Made by a program: the position numbers and the translations under genes. Shown one piece after another: positions 27,197-35,703 of a stretch of 64,000 bases of DNA. Location of the stretch: assembly GCF_034119845.1 (NCBI RefSeq), contig NZ_CP139420.1:3412001-3476000 (forward strand). Direction: 5' to 3'. The notes under the pieces are model-generated. The model saw only the letters and a list, made by a program, of their open reading frames with translations, searched no databases and was not told the origin of the DNA. How positions within the stretch are numbered: the first letter of the stretch is position 1; every line of letters starts with the position of its first letter. Origin of the DNA: Flavobacterium sp. NG2 (GTDB lineage Bacteria > Bacteroidota > Bacteroidia > Flavobacteriales > Flavobacteriaceae).

Positions 27197-28111
27197 ATGC
27201 TCAAAAGATCCATTCTCATAGAAAACAAAGCTTCAATTTCAACCAAAAATCTTCAACTAATCATCAAAACAGAACTTCGAGAAAGCTCCATTCCTATTGA
27301 AGATGTTGGTTTCTTGGTACTCGATCATGTTGAAATTTACATGAGTATTCCAGCAATGAATTTAATAATCGAAAACAACTCCGCACTTATAATTTGTGGA
27401 AAAAATCACCTCCCTAATGGTATGTTTCTTAATCTCAACAGCCATCACATTCAACAAGAAATATTCAAAAATCAAATTGAAGCTTCAGTGCCTCTCAAGA
27501 AAAAATTATGGCAACAAACCATCGTTGAAAAAATTAATAACCAAGGGTGTCTTTTGCAAAAAATAACTAACCAAAAAAACAGTTTTAATTTTCTAGCGAC
27601 TAAAGTATTGAGCGGAGATACCAGTAATATGGAAGGTGTAGCCGCTAGTCAATATTGGAAAGTATTTTTCGAAACAAACGAAAATGTCTCGAAGTTCAAA
27701 CGAGAGCGTTTTGGTGATTATCCCAACAATTTACTCAATTACGGCTATGCCATTTTGAGAGCAGCTACGGCTAGAGCTTTATCAGGAAGTGGATTACTTA
27801 ATACGCTAGGAATTCATCATAAAAGTAAATACAATGCATTTGCATTAGCCGATGATATCATGGAGCCTTTTCGTCCCCTTGTTGATGAAGCCGTATTTGA
27901 GATAATGCAAAAATATAACGAACAAGAACTCAACTCCGTACTTAAATCCGAATTACTTCAAATTCTAACTCGTACCGTTTATTTCAAAGACGAAAAAAGT
28001 CCTTTGATGGTGGCCTTACAAAAAACTGCTAGCTCGCTCCAACAATGTTATACAGGCCAACGAAAAAAATTAAAATACCCCAAATTATGGAACTTAACGG
28101 ATACCGAATAA
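27197..28111 (+). CDS. cas1: CRISPR-associated endonuclease Cas1 (type II)
   Basis: 304 residues, full length. Metal-binding candidates are Glu146 in NMEGVAA, His207/208 in LGIHHKSKYNAF and Asp219/220 in LADDIMEPFRP, in the order expected for Cas1. With Cas2 it integrates new spacers. cas2 overlaps its 3' end by 25 bp. No csn2 or cas4 follows, which indicates subtype II-C. The adaptation pair is on the opposite strand from cas9, with the array between them. Confidence 0.95.
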   Translation: MLKRSILIENKASISTKNLQLIIKTELRESSIPIEDVGFLVLDHVEIYMSIPAMNLIIENNSALIICGKNHLPNGMFLNLNSHHIQQEIFKNQIEASVPLKKKLWQQTIVEKINNQGCLLQKITNQKNSFNFLATKVLSGDTSNMEGVAASQYWKVFFETNENVSKFKRERFGDYPNNLLNYGYAILRAATARALSGSGLLNTLGIHHKSKYNAFALADDIMEPFRPLVDEAVFEIMQKYNEQELNSVLKSELLQILTRTVYFKDEKSPLMVALQKTASSLQQCYTGQRKKLKYPKLWNLTDTE

Positions 28112-28416
28112 TGTGGTTGTTTGTGTTTTTTGACCTCCCCACTGAAACCAAAAAAGATCGCAGAAATGCCTCGCAGTTTCGAAACAATCTTTTGAAGGAT
28201 GGTTTCTCCATGATGCAATTTTCCGTCTATGTACGGCATTGTGCCAGTAGCGAAAGTGCCGATGTACATGAAAAACGAATTCACAATCTTTTACCTCCTC
28301 TAGGAAAAGTAAGCGTCTTACGAATAACCGATAAACAATTTGGAAATATTCTTAATTTTTGGGGAAAAGCCGAAGTCCCAAAAGCACCTCAACCCACTCA
28401 ATTAGAATTATTTTAA
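28087..28416 (+). CDS. cas2: CRISPR-associated Cas2
   Basis: 109 residues from the ATG at 28087. The core is a ferredoxin-like Cas2 fold with the beta-strand WLFVFFDLPTET carrying the conserved aspartate, then FRNNLLKDGFSMMQFSVYVRHC. An in-frame ATG exists at 28045, but it would add residues without family similarity and deepen the overlap with cas1, so the later start is preferred. It forms the integrase complex with Cas1. Confidence 0.93.
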   Translation: MELNGYRIMWLFVFFDLPTETKKDRRNASQFRNNLLKDGFSMMQFSVYVRHCASSESADVHEKRIHNLLPPLGKVSVLRITDKQFGNILNFWGKAEVPKAPQPTQLELF

Positions 28417-28472
28417 TCTTCAATTACGATTTCTCTTAAAATATAAATTCACAAAAAACACCATAATCTATT

Positions 28473-28714
28473 GTACGGACAGGTGGCGACCTGTCCCCCG
28501 CATTACAAATAAAAAAATGCCTCAATCTAGACTAATCACTGCAAAAAAAAAGCATTATTTCAAACGATATTTTACCAAAATATTCTTTTTCAATTCATTT
28601 ACGCACTGTGTACGGACAGGTCGCGACCTGTCCCTACGCATTACAATTAAAAAAATGCTTCAATCTTGCCTTATCACTGCAAAAAAGAAGCATTACTTTA
28701 AACGATATTTGAAA
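28473..28714. repeat. Two tandem REP-containing units between cas2 and the CRISPR array
   Basis: Two copies of a unit of about 103 bp (28473-28575, 28610-28714). Each begins TGTACGGACAGGT, holds a palindrome (28477-28496 with a GGCG centre; 28614-28633 as perfect GGACAGGTCGCGACCTGTCC) and continues CGCATTACAA, AAAAAAATGC, TCAATCT, ATCACTGCAAAAAA and AAACGATATTT. The same palindrome occurs at 36208-36227 and 36510-36529 beside a RAYT-like gene. A 69-codon frame across both copies is a repeat by-product. Confidence 0.85.
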
Positions 28715-28750
28715 CTATTTACATGATTATCAGAAGCTAACACCGCAACT

Positions 28751-30894
28751 AATATCGTGTTTTCTAATCTTTAATCAAACCACAACTTCGGGGAGTTTTT
28801 CTAGCATTTGGGATAAAATATCGTGTTTTCTAATCTTTAATCAAACCACAACTAGATTGATCGATAAAGTAAATAACAATTTAATATCGTGTTTTCTAAT
28901 CTTTAATCAAACCACAACTGATTTTACTAATTCTATTATTTTATCCTTAATATCGTGTTTTCTAATCTTTAATCAAACCACAACTTATTCACGATAATCT
29001 AAACATGAGAAAAGAATATCGTGTTTTCTAATCTTTAATCAAACCACAACGGATTAATATGGTTGTGTGACTCTTACGAAATATCGTGTTTTCTAATCTT
29101 TAATCAAACCACAACTAGTCTTTCTAATATTGTTGGAACTGGAAGAATATCGTGTTTTCTAATCTTTAATCAAACCACAACGTGTCCTGTAGTTTGATGT
29201 TTTCAGTATTGAATATCGTGTTTTCTAATCTTTAATCAAACCACAACTCTTACTGTTCTTCATCCTGCAAATTTTAAAATATCGTGTTTTCTAATCTTTA
29301 ATCAAACCACAACTATTGGAGCTCTTTATAATTGATACATGCAAATATCGTGTTTTCTAATCTTTAATCAAACCACAACATTGAAGCACGTAGGCAGATT
29401 GATGCCACTAATATCGTGTTTTCTAATCTTTAATCAAACCACAACGAGCTGGATTTGTTTTTTGCGCCTGCAATCAATATCGTGTTTTCTAATCTTTAAT
29501 CAAACCACAACAATAGTCATATTCTATAGCGACGCAAGCAAAATATCGTGTTTTCTAATCTTTAATCAAACCACAACTTGTCGAACGCATAGGCTATTAT
29601 TAAAATTAATATCGTGTTTTCTAATCTTTAATCAAACCACAACTACCGACAGGGTGAGAGCCAAGCAGGCAACAATATCGTGTTTTCTAATCTTTAATCA
29701 AACCACAACTAGGTTATTTTGATAAGTCAAAGATAATACAATATCGTGTTTTCTAATCTTTAATCAAACCACAACGATAGAGTTGTAATCTTACCTATTG
29801 GTAGAATATCGTGTTTTCTAATCTTTAATCAAACCACAACTTGCCACTAACGTCCTGCGTGTTGCTTTTCAATATCGTGTTTTCTAATCTTTAATCAAAC
29901 CACAACTTATACGGTACTTCTTGTCCGTTTGCTACAAATATCGTGTTTTCTAATCTTTAATCAAACCACAACTAATTTTGACGAAATACAACATGAAACC
30001 GAAATATCGTGTTTTCTAATCTTTAATCAAACCACAACTATCGATAGAATACCCCACAAAATTATTCAAATATCGTGTTTTCTAATCTTTAATCAAACCA
30101 CAACTAAATGGGGCGGATTCAACGCTAAAGAAGTAATATCGTGTTTTCTAATCTTTAATCAAACCACAACTCTCCACCCACGCCGATATCTTATCTACAA
30201 AATATCGTGTTTTCTAATCTTTAATCAAACCACAACTTAACACTTCGCAATTCAAGTCTATGTCAAATATCGTGTTTTCTAATCTTTAATCAAACCACAA
30301 CCGCAGCCAAGAGAGGAACGATGGAACGAAGAATATCGTGTTTTCTAATCTTTAATCAAACCACAACTGTAAGTGGTTAAATCCTTAATCCCTACATAAT
30401 ATCGTGTTTTCTAATCTTTAATCAAACCACAACTGTAAGTGGTTAAATCCTTAATCCCTACATAATATCGTGTTTTCTAATCTTTAATCAAACCACAACT
30501 TAGGTGCTACATTGCTATCTAGTTTAGGTAATATCGTGTTTTCTAATCTTTAATCAAACCACAACCACTTCGCCAAGACGCAGGACGTTATAGCAATATC
30601 GTGTTTTCTAATCTTTAATCAAACCACAACTTACCTGCGCTTTTGTATTGTGGAACACCTAATATCGTGTTTTCTAATCTTTAATCAAACCACAACCTAT
30701 CGATGCGCCTTGCTTTACGCTGATTGAATATCGTGTTTTCTAATCTTTAATCAAACCACAACTATGAGGTTTGGATATTTTTGCATTTGTAGAATATCGT
30801 GTTTTCTAATCTTTAATCAAACCACAACCAACAGCAAATGAGTATTGGTTTTTCTTTAAATATCGTGTTTTCTAATCTTTAATCAAACCACAAC
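28751..30894 (-). CRISPR. Type II-C CRISPR array, 33 repeats and 32 spacers
   Basis: The 36-bp repeat begins AATATCGTGT and ends AATCAAACCACAAC on the plus strand; all 33 copies read as identical. Spacers are 30 nt, except four of 29 nt. The tracrRNA anti-repeat matches the plus-strand repeat, so crRNAs are made from the minus strand with repeats starting GTTGTGG. Two adjacent spacers (30368-30397 and 30434-30463) are identical. Of 32 spacers, 22 have T next to the CACAAC end, which is A at the crRNA spacer's 3' end. cas1-cas2 lie to the left, leader, parDE and cas9 to the right. Confidence 0.98.
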
Positions 30895-30987
30895 TGAATG
30901 CTAATGCATCCCTGCTGGGCAGATGCCATAGCTTTCAGTTGTGGTTTGAGATGTTTAAGAGATTGAAAATTTAATGTCAAAGAACTT
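30895..30987 (-). promoter_or_regulatory. Array leader with an inverted partial repeat (anti-repeat)
   Basis: Between the parE stop and the first crRNA-sense repeat are 93 bp. On the plus strand 30938-30949 reads GTTGTGGTTTGA, identical to the crRNA-sense repeat start but inverted relative to the array. TTTAA and AGATT (to 30964) extend the likeness. A minus-strand transcript would carry TCAAACCACAAC, able to pair 12 bp with the first repeat across a 43-base loop that itself contains a GCATC..TGC hairpin. No TAnnTTTG promoter is obvious, so the array may be read from upstream. Confidence 0.65.
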
Positions 30988-31263
30988 CTAGTAATTTTGT
31001 CTTCCTATTATGGTGATAATTTCTACTTCTTCTTTATTGATGTTATAATAAATGGTATCCACTCCACAAACACAAAATCGTTCTGCATTTTTAAAATTTA
31101 CTACTACTGGAAATAAAAATGGATTTGATGCGATTCTGTCAAAACAATCAAACAGCATATCATAATATTTATTGGCTTGTTGCAGACCAAATCTACCCAA
31201 ACCGTACTCAAATATGCGTATTATATCTTCTTCTGCTTCAAATGACAGCTTATAATTATACAT
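30988..31263 (-). CDS. parE: ParE/RelE-type toxin
   Basis: 91 residues with the ParE fold pattern: YKLSFEAEEDIIRIFEYGLGRFG, an ANKYYDMLFDCFDRIASNPF helix pair, and the C-terminal strands VDTIYYNINKEEVEIITIIGRQNY. ParE toxins usually poison gyrase; mRNA cleavage by a RelE relative is the alternative. It overlaps the antitoxin gene by 8 bp. It is the last gene before the CRISPR leader and points into the array. Confidence 0.87.
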   Translation of the reverse strand: MYNYKLSFEAEEDIIRIFEYGLGRFGLQQANKYYDMLFDCFDRIASNPFLFPVVVNFKNAERFCVCGVDTIYYNINKEEVEIITIIGRQNY

Positions 31264-31495
31264 TTAATCGCTTTTTAATCTCCACTAAAAGTTCTTCTTT
31301 TGTTTTGGTACTAAAGCCACTCTTAATTCCTCTATCAATTTTCATTTGAACAAAATCATCATATTCTTGACGCTCACGAGCTTTCTTGATTAGATAATTT
31401 ACCGCTTCACTTTTGCTCGTAAATTCTTCATTCGCTACTTGTTGTTTTAGCCATTCATCATTCTGATTGGCTAAAGTGATACTTTGTCGTGTCAT
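31256..31495 (-). CDS. parD: ParD-like ribbon-helix-helix antitoxin
   Basis: 79 residues from the ATG at 31495 (MTRQSITLANQNDEWL). The N-terminal beta-strand and two helices (about 1-45, including FTSKSEAVNYLIKKA) are the ParD ribbon-helix-helix DNA-binding domain; the acidic-basic C-terminal tail would wrap the toxin. An upstream in-frame ATG at 31537 would run through the operator palindrome and overlap cas9, so it is not used. It probably autoregulates through the site at 31510-31529. Confidence 0.88.
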   Translation of the reverse strand: MTRQSITLANQNDEWLKQQVANEEFTSKSEAVNYLIKKARERQEYDDFVQMKIDRGIKSGFSTKTKEELLVEIKKRLNV

Positions 31496-31509
31496 AACAA
31501 TAAATTTAG

Positions 31510-31529
31510 TTGGTGTAAATTTACACCAA
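31510..31529. promoter_or_regulatory. Perfect 20-bp palindromic operator of parDE
   Basis: TTGGTGTAAATTTACACCAA is a perfect palindrome lying between the cas9 stop (31534) and the parD ATG (31495). Its position and symmetry fit a ribbon-helix-helix dimer site, giving parDE its own control even if cas9 transcripts read through. Confidence 0.75.
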
Positions 31530-31533
31530 AATT

Positions 31534-34500
31534 TCAAACTAAAAAAGTAATATTACCACTTGATGAAATTTCAAAATCTCTATTCTCTACTATTGCAGTA
31601 AAATTACTTAACCTTATTCTTAGTTTTTGAGCTGGATTTTCAAAATCCAAAGAAGACTTTTCAATTAAATTTTTATCTGCATCTCCCTGAGCATGATGTC
31701 TTAAATTAATTCTACTGTCATTTTCAAATTGAGTGATTTTATATAAACGTTTACTCAATTCAGAATTAGGCAAAACTTTAATTTCTTCTTTACTATTTTC
31801 ATAAAACAGAACCATTTGATTTACTTTTAAAACATAAGAAAGAGGTATTAAAATTTCAGTTTTCTTTCCTTGATTCTTAATTATATTTTTTTCTATAGGA
31901 AGTTCCATTCCTCCTTTGCCTTGATTGTATTTTGCTACTTCAAAAGCAGAAATTGTTTTATGAACTCTTTCTGCTTTTCCTTTTTCGTTTAATGTTTCAT
32001 AAACCGCCATTGCAAAAATATTCTCTAATTTGGCATAATAATTTTCTTTATGCTCTTTTCTTTTACCTTGCGAAACGTGACTTTGTTTTTTTATTGTCGG
32101 CAATTGTTTAAAATTAGTTTTTATTCTAATTTTTTTAATCAACATACTTTTCAAATTTTCTTCTTCTGGCAAAATAATGAAACCCTCTACGGTTCTTTCT
32201 AAATTTTTAAAACCATATTTTTTTATTCGCTGTTTTATAGCCTCATCAACAATATTTTCAACACTTGCTTCATTCAAATTACTTGCCCAATCCCTTTTTA
32301 CAAACCAAATTTCTTTTTCATCTTTTTCATTTACCCTTTCAATGGCTCCATAAAAAGTATCTAAATGCAGTGAACTTCTAATTCCTTCGCCTTTTTCATA
32401 AATCACCTTTCCTGATTTATCATACTGAAGTTTATTTCTTTTTTTAAGTTTTCTTTTGGTTTGCTTCAATAAATTATCTTTATGATTGTGAACTACCAAA
32501 ATTGATTCTTTCAATTTATCAATATCTTCAGTGAACGTTGTCCAAGGTTTTAACACTTTGAATTTTTCAATTTTCCCAAGTTCTTCCGATTCATTAAAGG
32601 CTTGTGCTAAAGAATCTCTAATACTTTTATCCATACAAGTTAACACAATCGCATCAATAGCATGATGATAATGTAACGTTCTGTCTTTTTTAGGCAAACC
32701 CCAAGATTGGCGTATATCTGCAACCATTGTCCCTTTGGCTGGAAAAACATTGTCAAATAAAGATTCCAAAAATAATTTTGAAAATTTAGTAATAATTCCT
32801 GTATCTACCAATTGGCTGTTTTTAAACTTTGGATTTATCTCCTTATCTATAAATCTTTTATATTTTTCATTCCAATAATTAAACTCCAATGACAAATAGT
32901 GTCTTTGCTGAATAGCTCTATCCTTTTGTTCTACGGTTGAAGCTACTCTTGAAAAATATCTTTGTTGTTCGATTTTTTCTTTTAAATCTTCAATTTTTTC
33001 TGCCCAGTCTTTTATATTAATTAATACATTTTGAATGTAAACATCATCCAATTCCTGAGGAATTTTATTCCCTTTTAGCTGATTAAATGACTTATCCGCT
33101 AAAGTTTTATTAACTAATGAATTATCAAAAGATTTGCTTCTTGGAAAAGTATGCTCAATATCAAACTGAAGGTTGGAACCTAATAATTTTTCACAACTTA
33201 TTGTTTTATTTGTATATAAACATTTTCCTCCTTGTTCTTGACATAATCTGTATTTAATTATATCTGTTTCAGTTACAATTGAATTAGTATCTTTAGCGAG
33301 TTCATCTAATTTTTCTTTTATTTTTTTATTCTCATTTTGTCTTTCTCGTTGCCACCTTTCAATAGCCAATCTTTTGTTCTTATCATTCAGTTCTCGAGCC
33401 AATTCAATAATTATATTAGTATCAGAACTGATTTTCTTTTCTCTCAATAATGAATTAACTAATTTTCTTAAATAATGTAGTGTTCGCATTGCCATCGGAT
33501 TTCTGACAGATGCTGTAAATGGGCTTCCTAACAATCCATCACTACTTTCCTGATATGTTTCGATTGCTGACGGATGATATAATTTATTCGATTTGTCCAT
33601 CGAAACTCTAAACTCATCAATCAAAAATTGCTTAATAATCTCATCCAATCTTGGTTTAGGTAAATGATAACCTCCAAATCGTCTTTTTTGCAATTGTGTT
33701 TCAAAACTAAAAGCTATTTCAGATTGTATCTGATTTTGAAACTCTTCACTGAATTTATTCCATCTGTCTTTTCCGTAAAATGAAATTATCTTTTTGAAAA
33801 CATTTTTTTTATCGGTTTCATCCAAAATATATTCAGCATCTGAATTGTCATATTCTTTTACAAAATCTTCCAAAAGAGAATTTACAATATCTATTTTTAA
33901 TGTTTCATCCTTATATTCATCAATAATATTAGAAATATTATCCTGAATAAATCCTTTGTTTTCTTCCCATTTTTCTTTTCCAATTATTTGAGGAATATTG
34001 GCATAAAAAACCGCATGAGAGTAAATAATGTTTTGCCTTAAAAAAGGAAGAATATTGATGATAGCTTTTTTACTTAACGAACCATAACCTTGCTTAAGAT
34101 TTATTTTTTCATAACGGTCAACCTGCTCTTCGCTTATATCATATCGGCTTCTAATGAAATGTTTTACTTTATCAGAAGTAACATCGTTTACAAAATCACC
34201 TGAAAAGAATAATGTATGCCATAATTCTTCTATCAACTCCTCAGAATATTTTTTATCTAATAGTTTATACTTAGTTTGAATTATTTCTTTACAGTCTTCC
34301 CAATTATTACTCTCAAAAACATCTTTTAATAAACTCATAGTTGGATTTCCAACTATCGGAAATTTGTCATTATAATTAAATTCAAAATACAAATTATTTT
34401 TTTTTGCTTTTGTATTTACAGCTTTGGAGATTTCAGAAAATTTAAAACTGGGTTTACTTTTTCTAAAAAACAATTCTTTAGTAAGTTCAAAAAACTCTGG

Positions 34501-35391
34501 ATAATTAGATAAAAATTGAAATTTATCCTGATTTCTTTCTTTGACTTTTATTGAATTCAAGAATTGATACATTCTGAATTCTTCAAACAAAGGATGGCTT
34601 ACAGCACAACGAGTTTTACTGGTTTCCAAAGTACACTTACCAATACTTCCTTTTTGAGATTTTAAAGGACGCTGAAAAAATATGGCTTTAAAAAGTTTAT
34701 CAGTTAATTCAATGTCTAATTTTTGATTTTTTACCAAAACATTAAATTCTTCTACATAACTTATTCTCGAAGAATTCACTTCATTATCATCGCTTTTATA
34801 CTTAGCTTTTCTAACTTTTTCACCTTTCTCTAATTGTTCAAATAAATATTCACCTAAAGTTTTATCTCCTCTATTTTCTCTTTCTTGGAGATAAACAACT
34901 AAATCTTTTCCAGCATCTGCATCTTTCCTTCCACTTTTAAAACCTCTTCTTTGACAAATGTGATACAAAGCTCTACCAAACTCCAAATTAGAAACAGAAG
35001 CATTTGAAGCATCACTTCTCACTTTATAAGGATTGATTTTCAACCACTCTCTAAAATCAAAATTTTCAGTTGGATAAATAGACGATTTGCCTTTTGTGTA
35101 AAGAGCCCAATTATTCAATTCATCAATAGTTAATGGACACATTCCATTCTCAATGAGTAGTTTCAATAAATCGGATTTTCTTTGTTTTCTTCTGGAATAC
35201 AATTTTCTTGAAGCTCTTTTTTTAGTTCTTTCTGATGCCAAAGAAAACTCAACACCTTTTTCTTCTCCAACTCCTTGAGGAAAAATGATAACTCCAGAAT
35301 CTAAAATCTGATTTTTATTATCTATATTATTATCTCTAATCGCCCACCCAATCGAGTTTGTCCCTAAATCTAAACCTAAAATCTTTGCCAT
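31534..35391 (-). CDS. cas9: CRISPR-associated endonuclease Cas9, subtype II-C
   Basis: 1285 residues. RuvC-I is ILGLDLGTNSIGWA with Asp8. The arginine-rich bridge helix follows (RASRKLYSRRKQRKSDLLKLL in two parts, about 59-79). RuvC-II IIIELAREL has Glu663, the HNH motif FDIEHTFPRS has His747, and RuvC-III HHAIDAIVL has His909/910 and Asp913, so both nuclease domains look intact. The residue before the HNH histidine is Glu rather than the Asp of SpCas9. It uses the divergent tracrRNA just upstream. Cas9 and parDE point the same way as crRNA transcription. Confidence 0.97.
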   Translation of the reverse strand: MAKILGLDLGTNSIGWAIRDNNIDNKNQILDSGVIIFPQGVGEEKGVEFSLASERTKKRASRKLYSRRKQRKSDLLKLLIENGMCPLTIDELNNWALYTKGKSSIYPTENFDFREWLKINPYKVRSDASNASVSNLEFGRALYHICQRRGFKSGRKDADAGKDLVVYLQERENRGDKTLGEYLFEQLEKGEKVRKAKYKSDDNEVNSSRISYVEEFNVLVKNQKLDIELTDKLFKAIFFQRPLKSQKGSIGKCTLETSKTRCAVSHPLFEEFRMYQFLNSIKVKERNQDKFQFLSNYPEFFELTKELFFRKSKPSFKFSEISKAVNTKAKKNNLYFEFNYNDKFPIVGNPTMSLLKDVFESNNWEDCKEIIQTKYKLLDKKYSEELIEELWHTLFFSGDFVNDVTSDKVKHFIRSRYDISEEQVDRYEKINLKQGYGSLSKKAIINILPFLRQNIIYSHAVFYANIPQIIGKEKWEENKGFIQDNISNIIDEYKDETLKIDIVNSLLEDFVKEYDNSDAEYILDETDKKNVFKKIISFYGKDRWNKFSEEFQNQIQSEIAFSFETQLQKRRFGGYHLPKPRLDEIIKQFLIDEFRVSMDKSNKLYHPSAIETYQESSDGLLGSPFTASVRNPMAMRTLHYLRKLVNSLLREKKISSDTNIIIELARELNDKNKRLAIERWQRERQNENKKIKEKLDELAKDTNSIVTETDIIKYRLCQEQGGKCLYTNKTISCEKLLGSNLQFDIEHTFPRSKSFDNSLVNKTLADKSFNQLKGNKIPQELDDVYIQNVLINIKDWAEKIEDLKEKIEQQRYFSRVASTVEQKDRAIQQRHYLSLEFNYWNEKYKRFIDKEINPKFKNSQLVDTGIITKFSKLFLESLFDNVFPAKGTMVADIRQSWGLPKKDRTLHYHHAIDAIVLTCMDKSIRDSLAQAFNESEELGKIEKFKVLKPWTTFTEDIDKLKESILVVHNHKDNLLKQTKRKLKKRNKLQYDKSGKVIYEKGEGIRSSLHLDTFYGAIERVNEKDEKEIWFVKRDWASNLNEASVENIVDEAIKQRIKKYGFKNLERTVEGFIILPEEENLKSMLIKKIRIKTNFKQLPTIKKQSHVSQGKRKEHKENYYAKLENIFAMAVYETLNEKGKAERVHKTISAFEVAKYNQGKGGMELPIEKNIIKNQGKKTEILIPLSYVLKVNQMVLFYENSKEEIKVLPNSELSKRLYKITQFENDSRINLRHHAQGDADKNLIEKSSLDFENPAQKLRIRLSNFTAIVENRDFEISSSGNITFLV

Positions 35392-35483
35392 AACAATTTG
35401 TATTTGTAAGAATTTCTAAAAATAGTAAGAAAAAAATTAACCCCATTACTGTTTTCCGTAATACAACATAAAAAGTTTTTACT

Positions 35484-35491
35484 TACATTTG
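35484..35491 (+). promoter_or_regulatory. -7 promoter element of the tracrRNA
   Basis: TACATTTG matches TAnnTTTG and ends 16 bases before the anti-repeat, so transcription would start near 35498, giving a tracrRNA of about 90 nt. Confidence 0.7.
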
Positions 35492-35497
35492 TAACAG

Positions 35498-35590
35498 ATT
35501 AAAACAATTCTAATCTTTAATCTTATCACAATAAGGCTATATGCCGTAGATGAAAATCTTTAGTCCTGCTTCGGTGGGACTTTTCATTTT
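35498..35590 (+). ncRNA. tracrRNA
   Basis: The anti-repeat is at 35508-35532. TTCTAATCTTTAATC (35508-35522) is an exact 15-base match to the plus-strand repeat, and after a small bulge ATCACAAT pairs with the crRNA 5' GTTGTGGT using two wobbles. A nexus-like GGC-TATAT-GCC hairpin (35534-35544), an AGAT-GAAA-ATCT hairpin (35548-35559) and a terminator stem AGTCCTGC / GTGGGACT with a TTCG loop (35562-35581) then a U-rich tail follow. It diverges from cas9. The rest of the cas9-RAYT gap (35392-35703) shows nothing else. Confidence 0.9.
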
Positions 35591-35703
35591 ATTTTACAAT
35601 ACTTTTTTACTTATACTACAATAATCCGCCAAAACGCAGTAGATTCAACTCTTTAGTCTTGCCTTAGTGAGTCTTATTTATTTCAAATTACCCTGTTTTA
35701 ATC

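Noticed and set aside
27197..28416. Search for csn2 or cas4 that would make this II-A or II-B
   Set aside because: Nothing of the kind follows cas2 or lies near cas9; the set cas9, cas1, cas2 plus tracrRNA fits II-C.
28517..28726. 69-codon frame between cas2 and the array as a small cas or anti-CRISPR gene
   Set aside because: It spans two copies of the REP-containing repeat and repeats its own sequence; no ribosome site or family match.
29339..30240. Open frames of 127 and 103 codons inside the CRISPR array
   Set aside because: They translate the repeat unit over and over with spacer-derived inserts; they are repeat artefacts, not genes.
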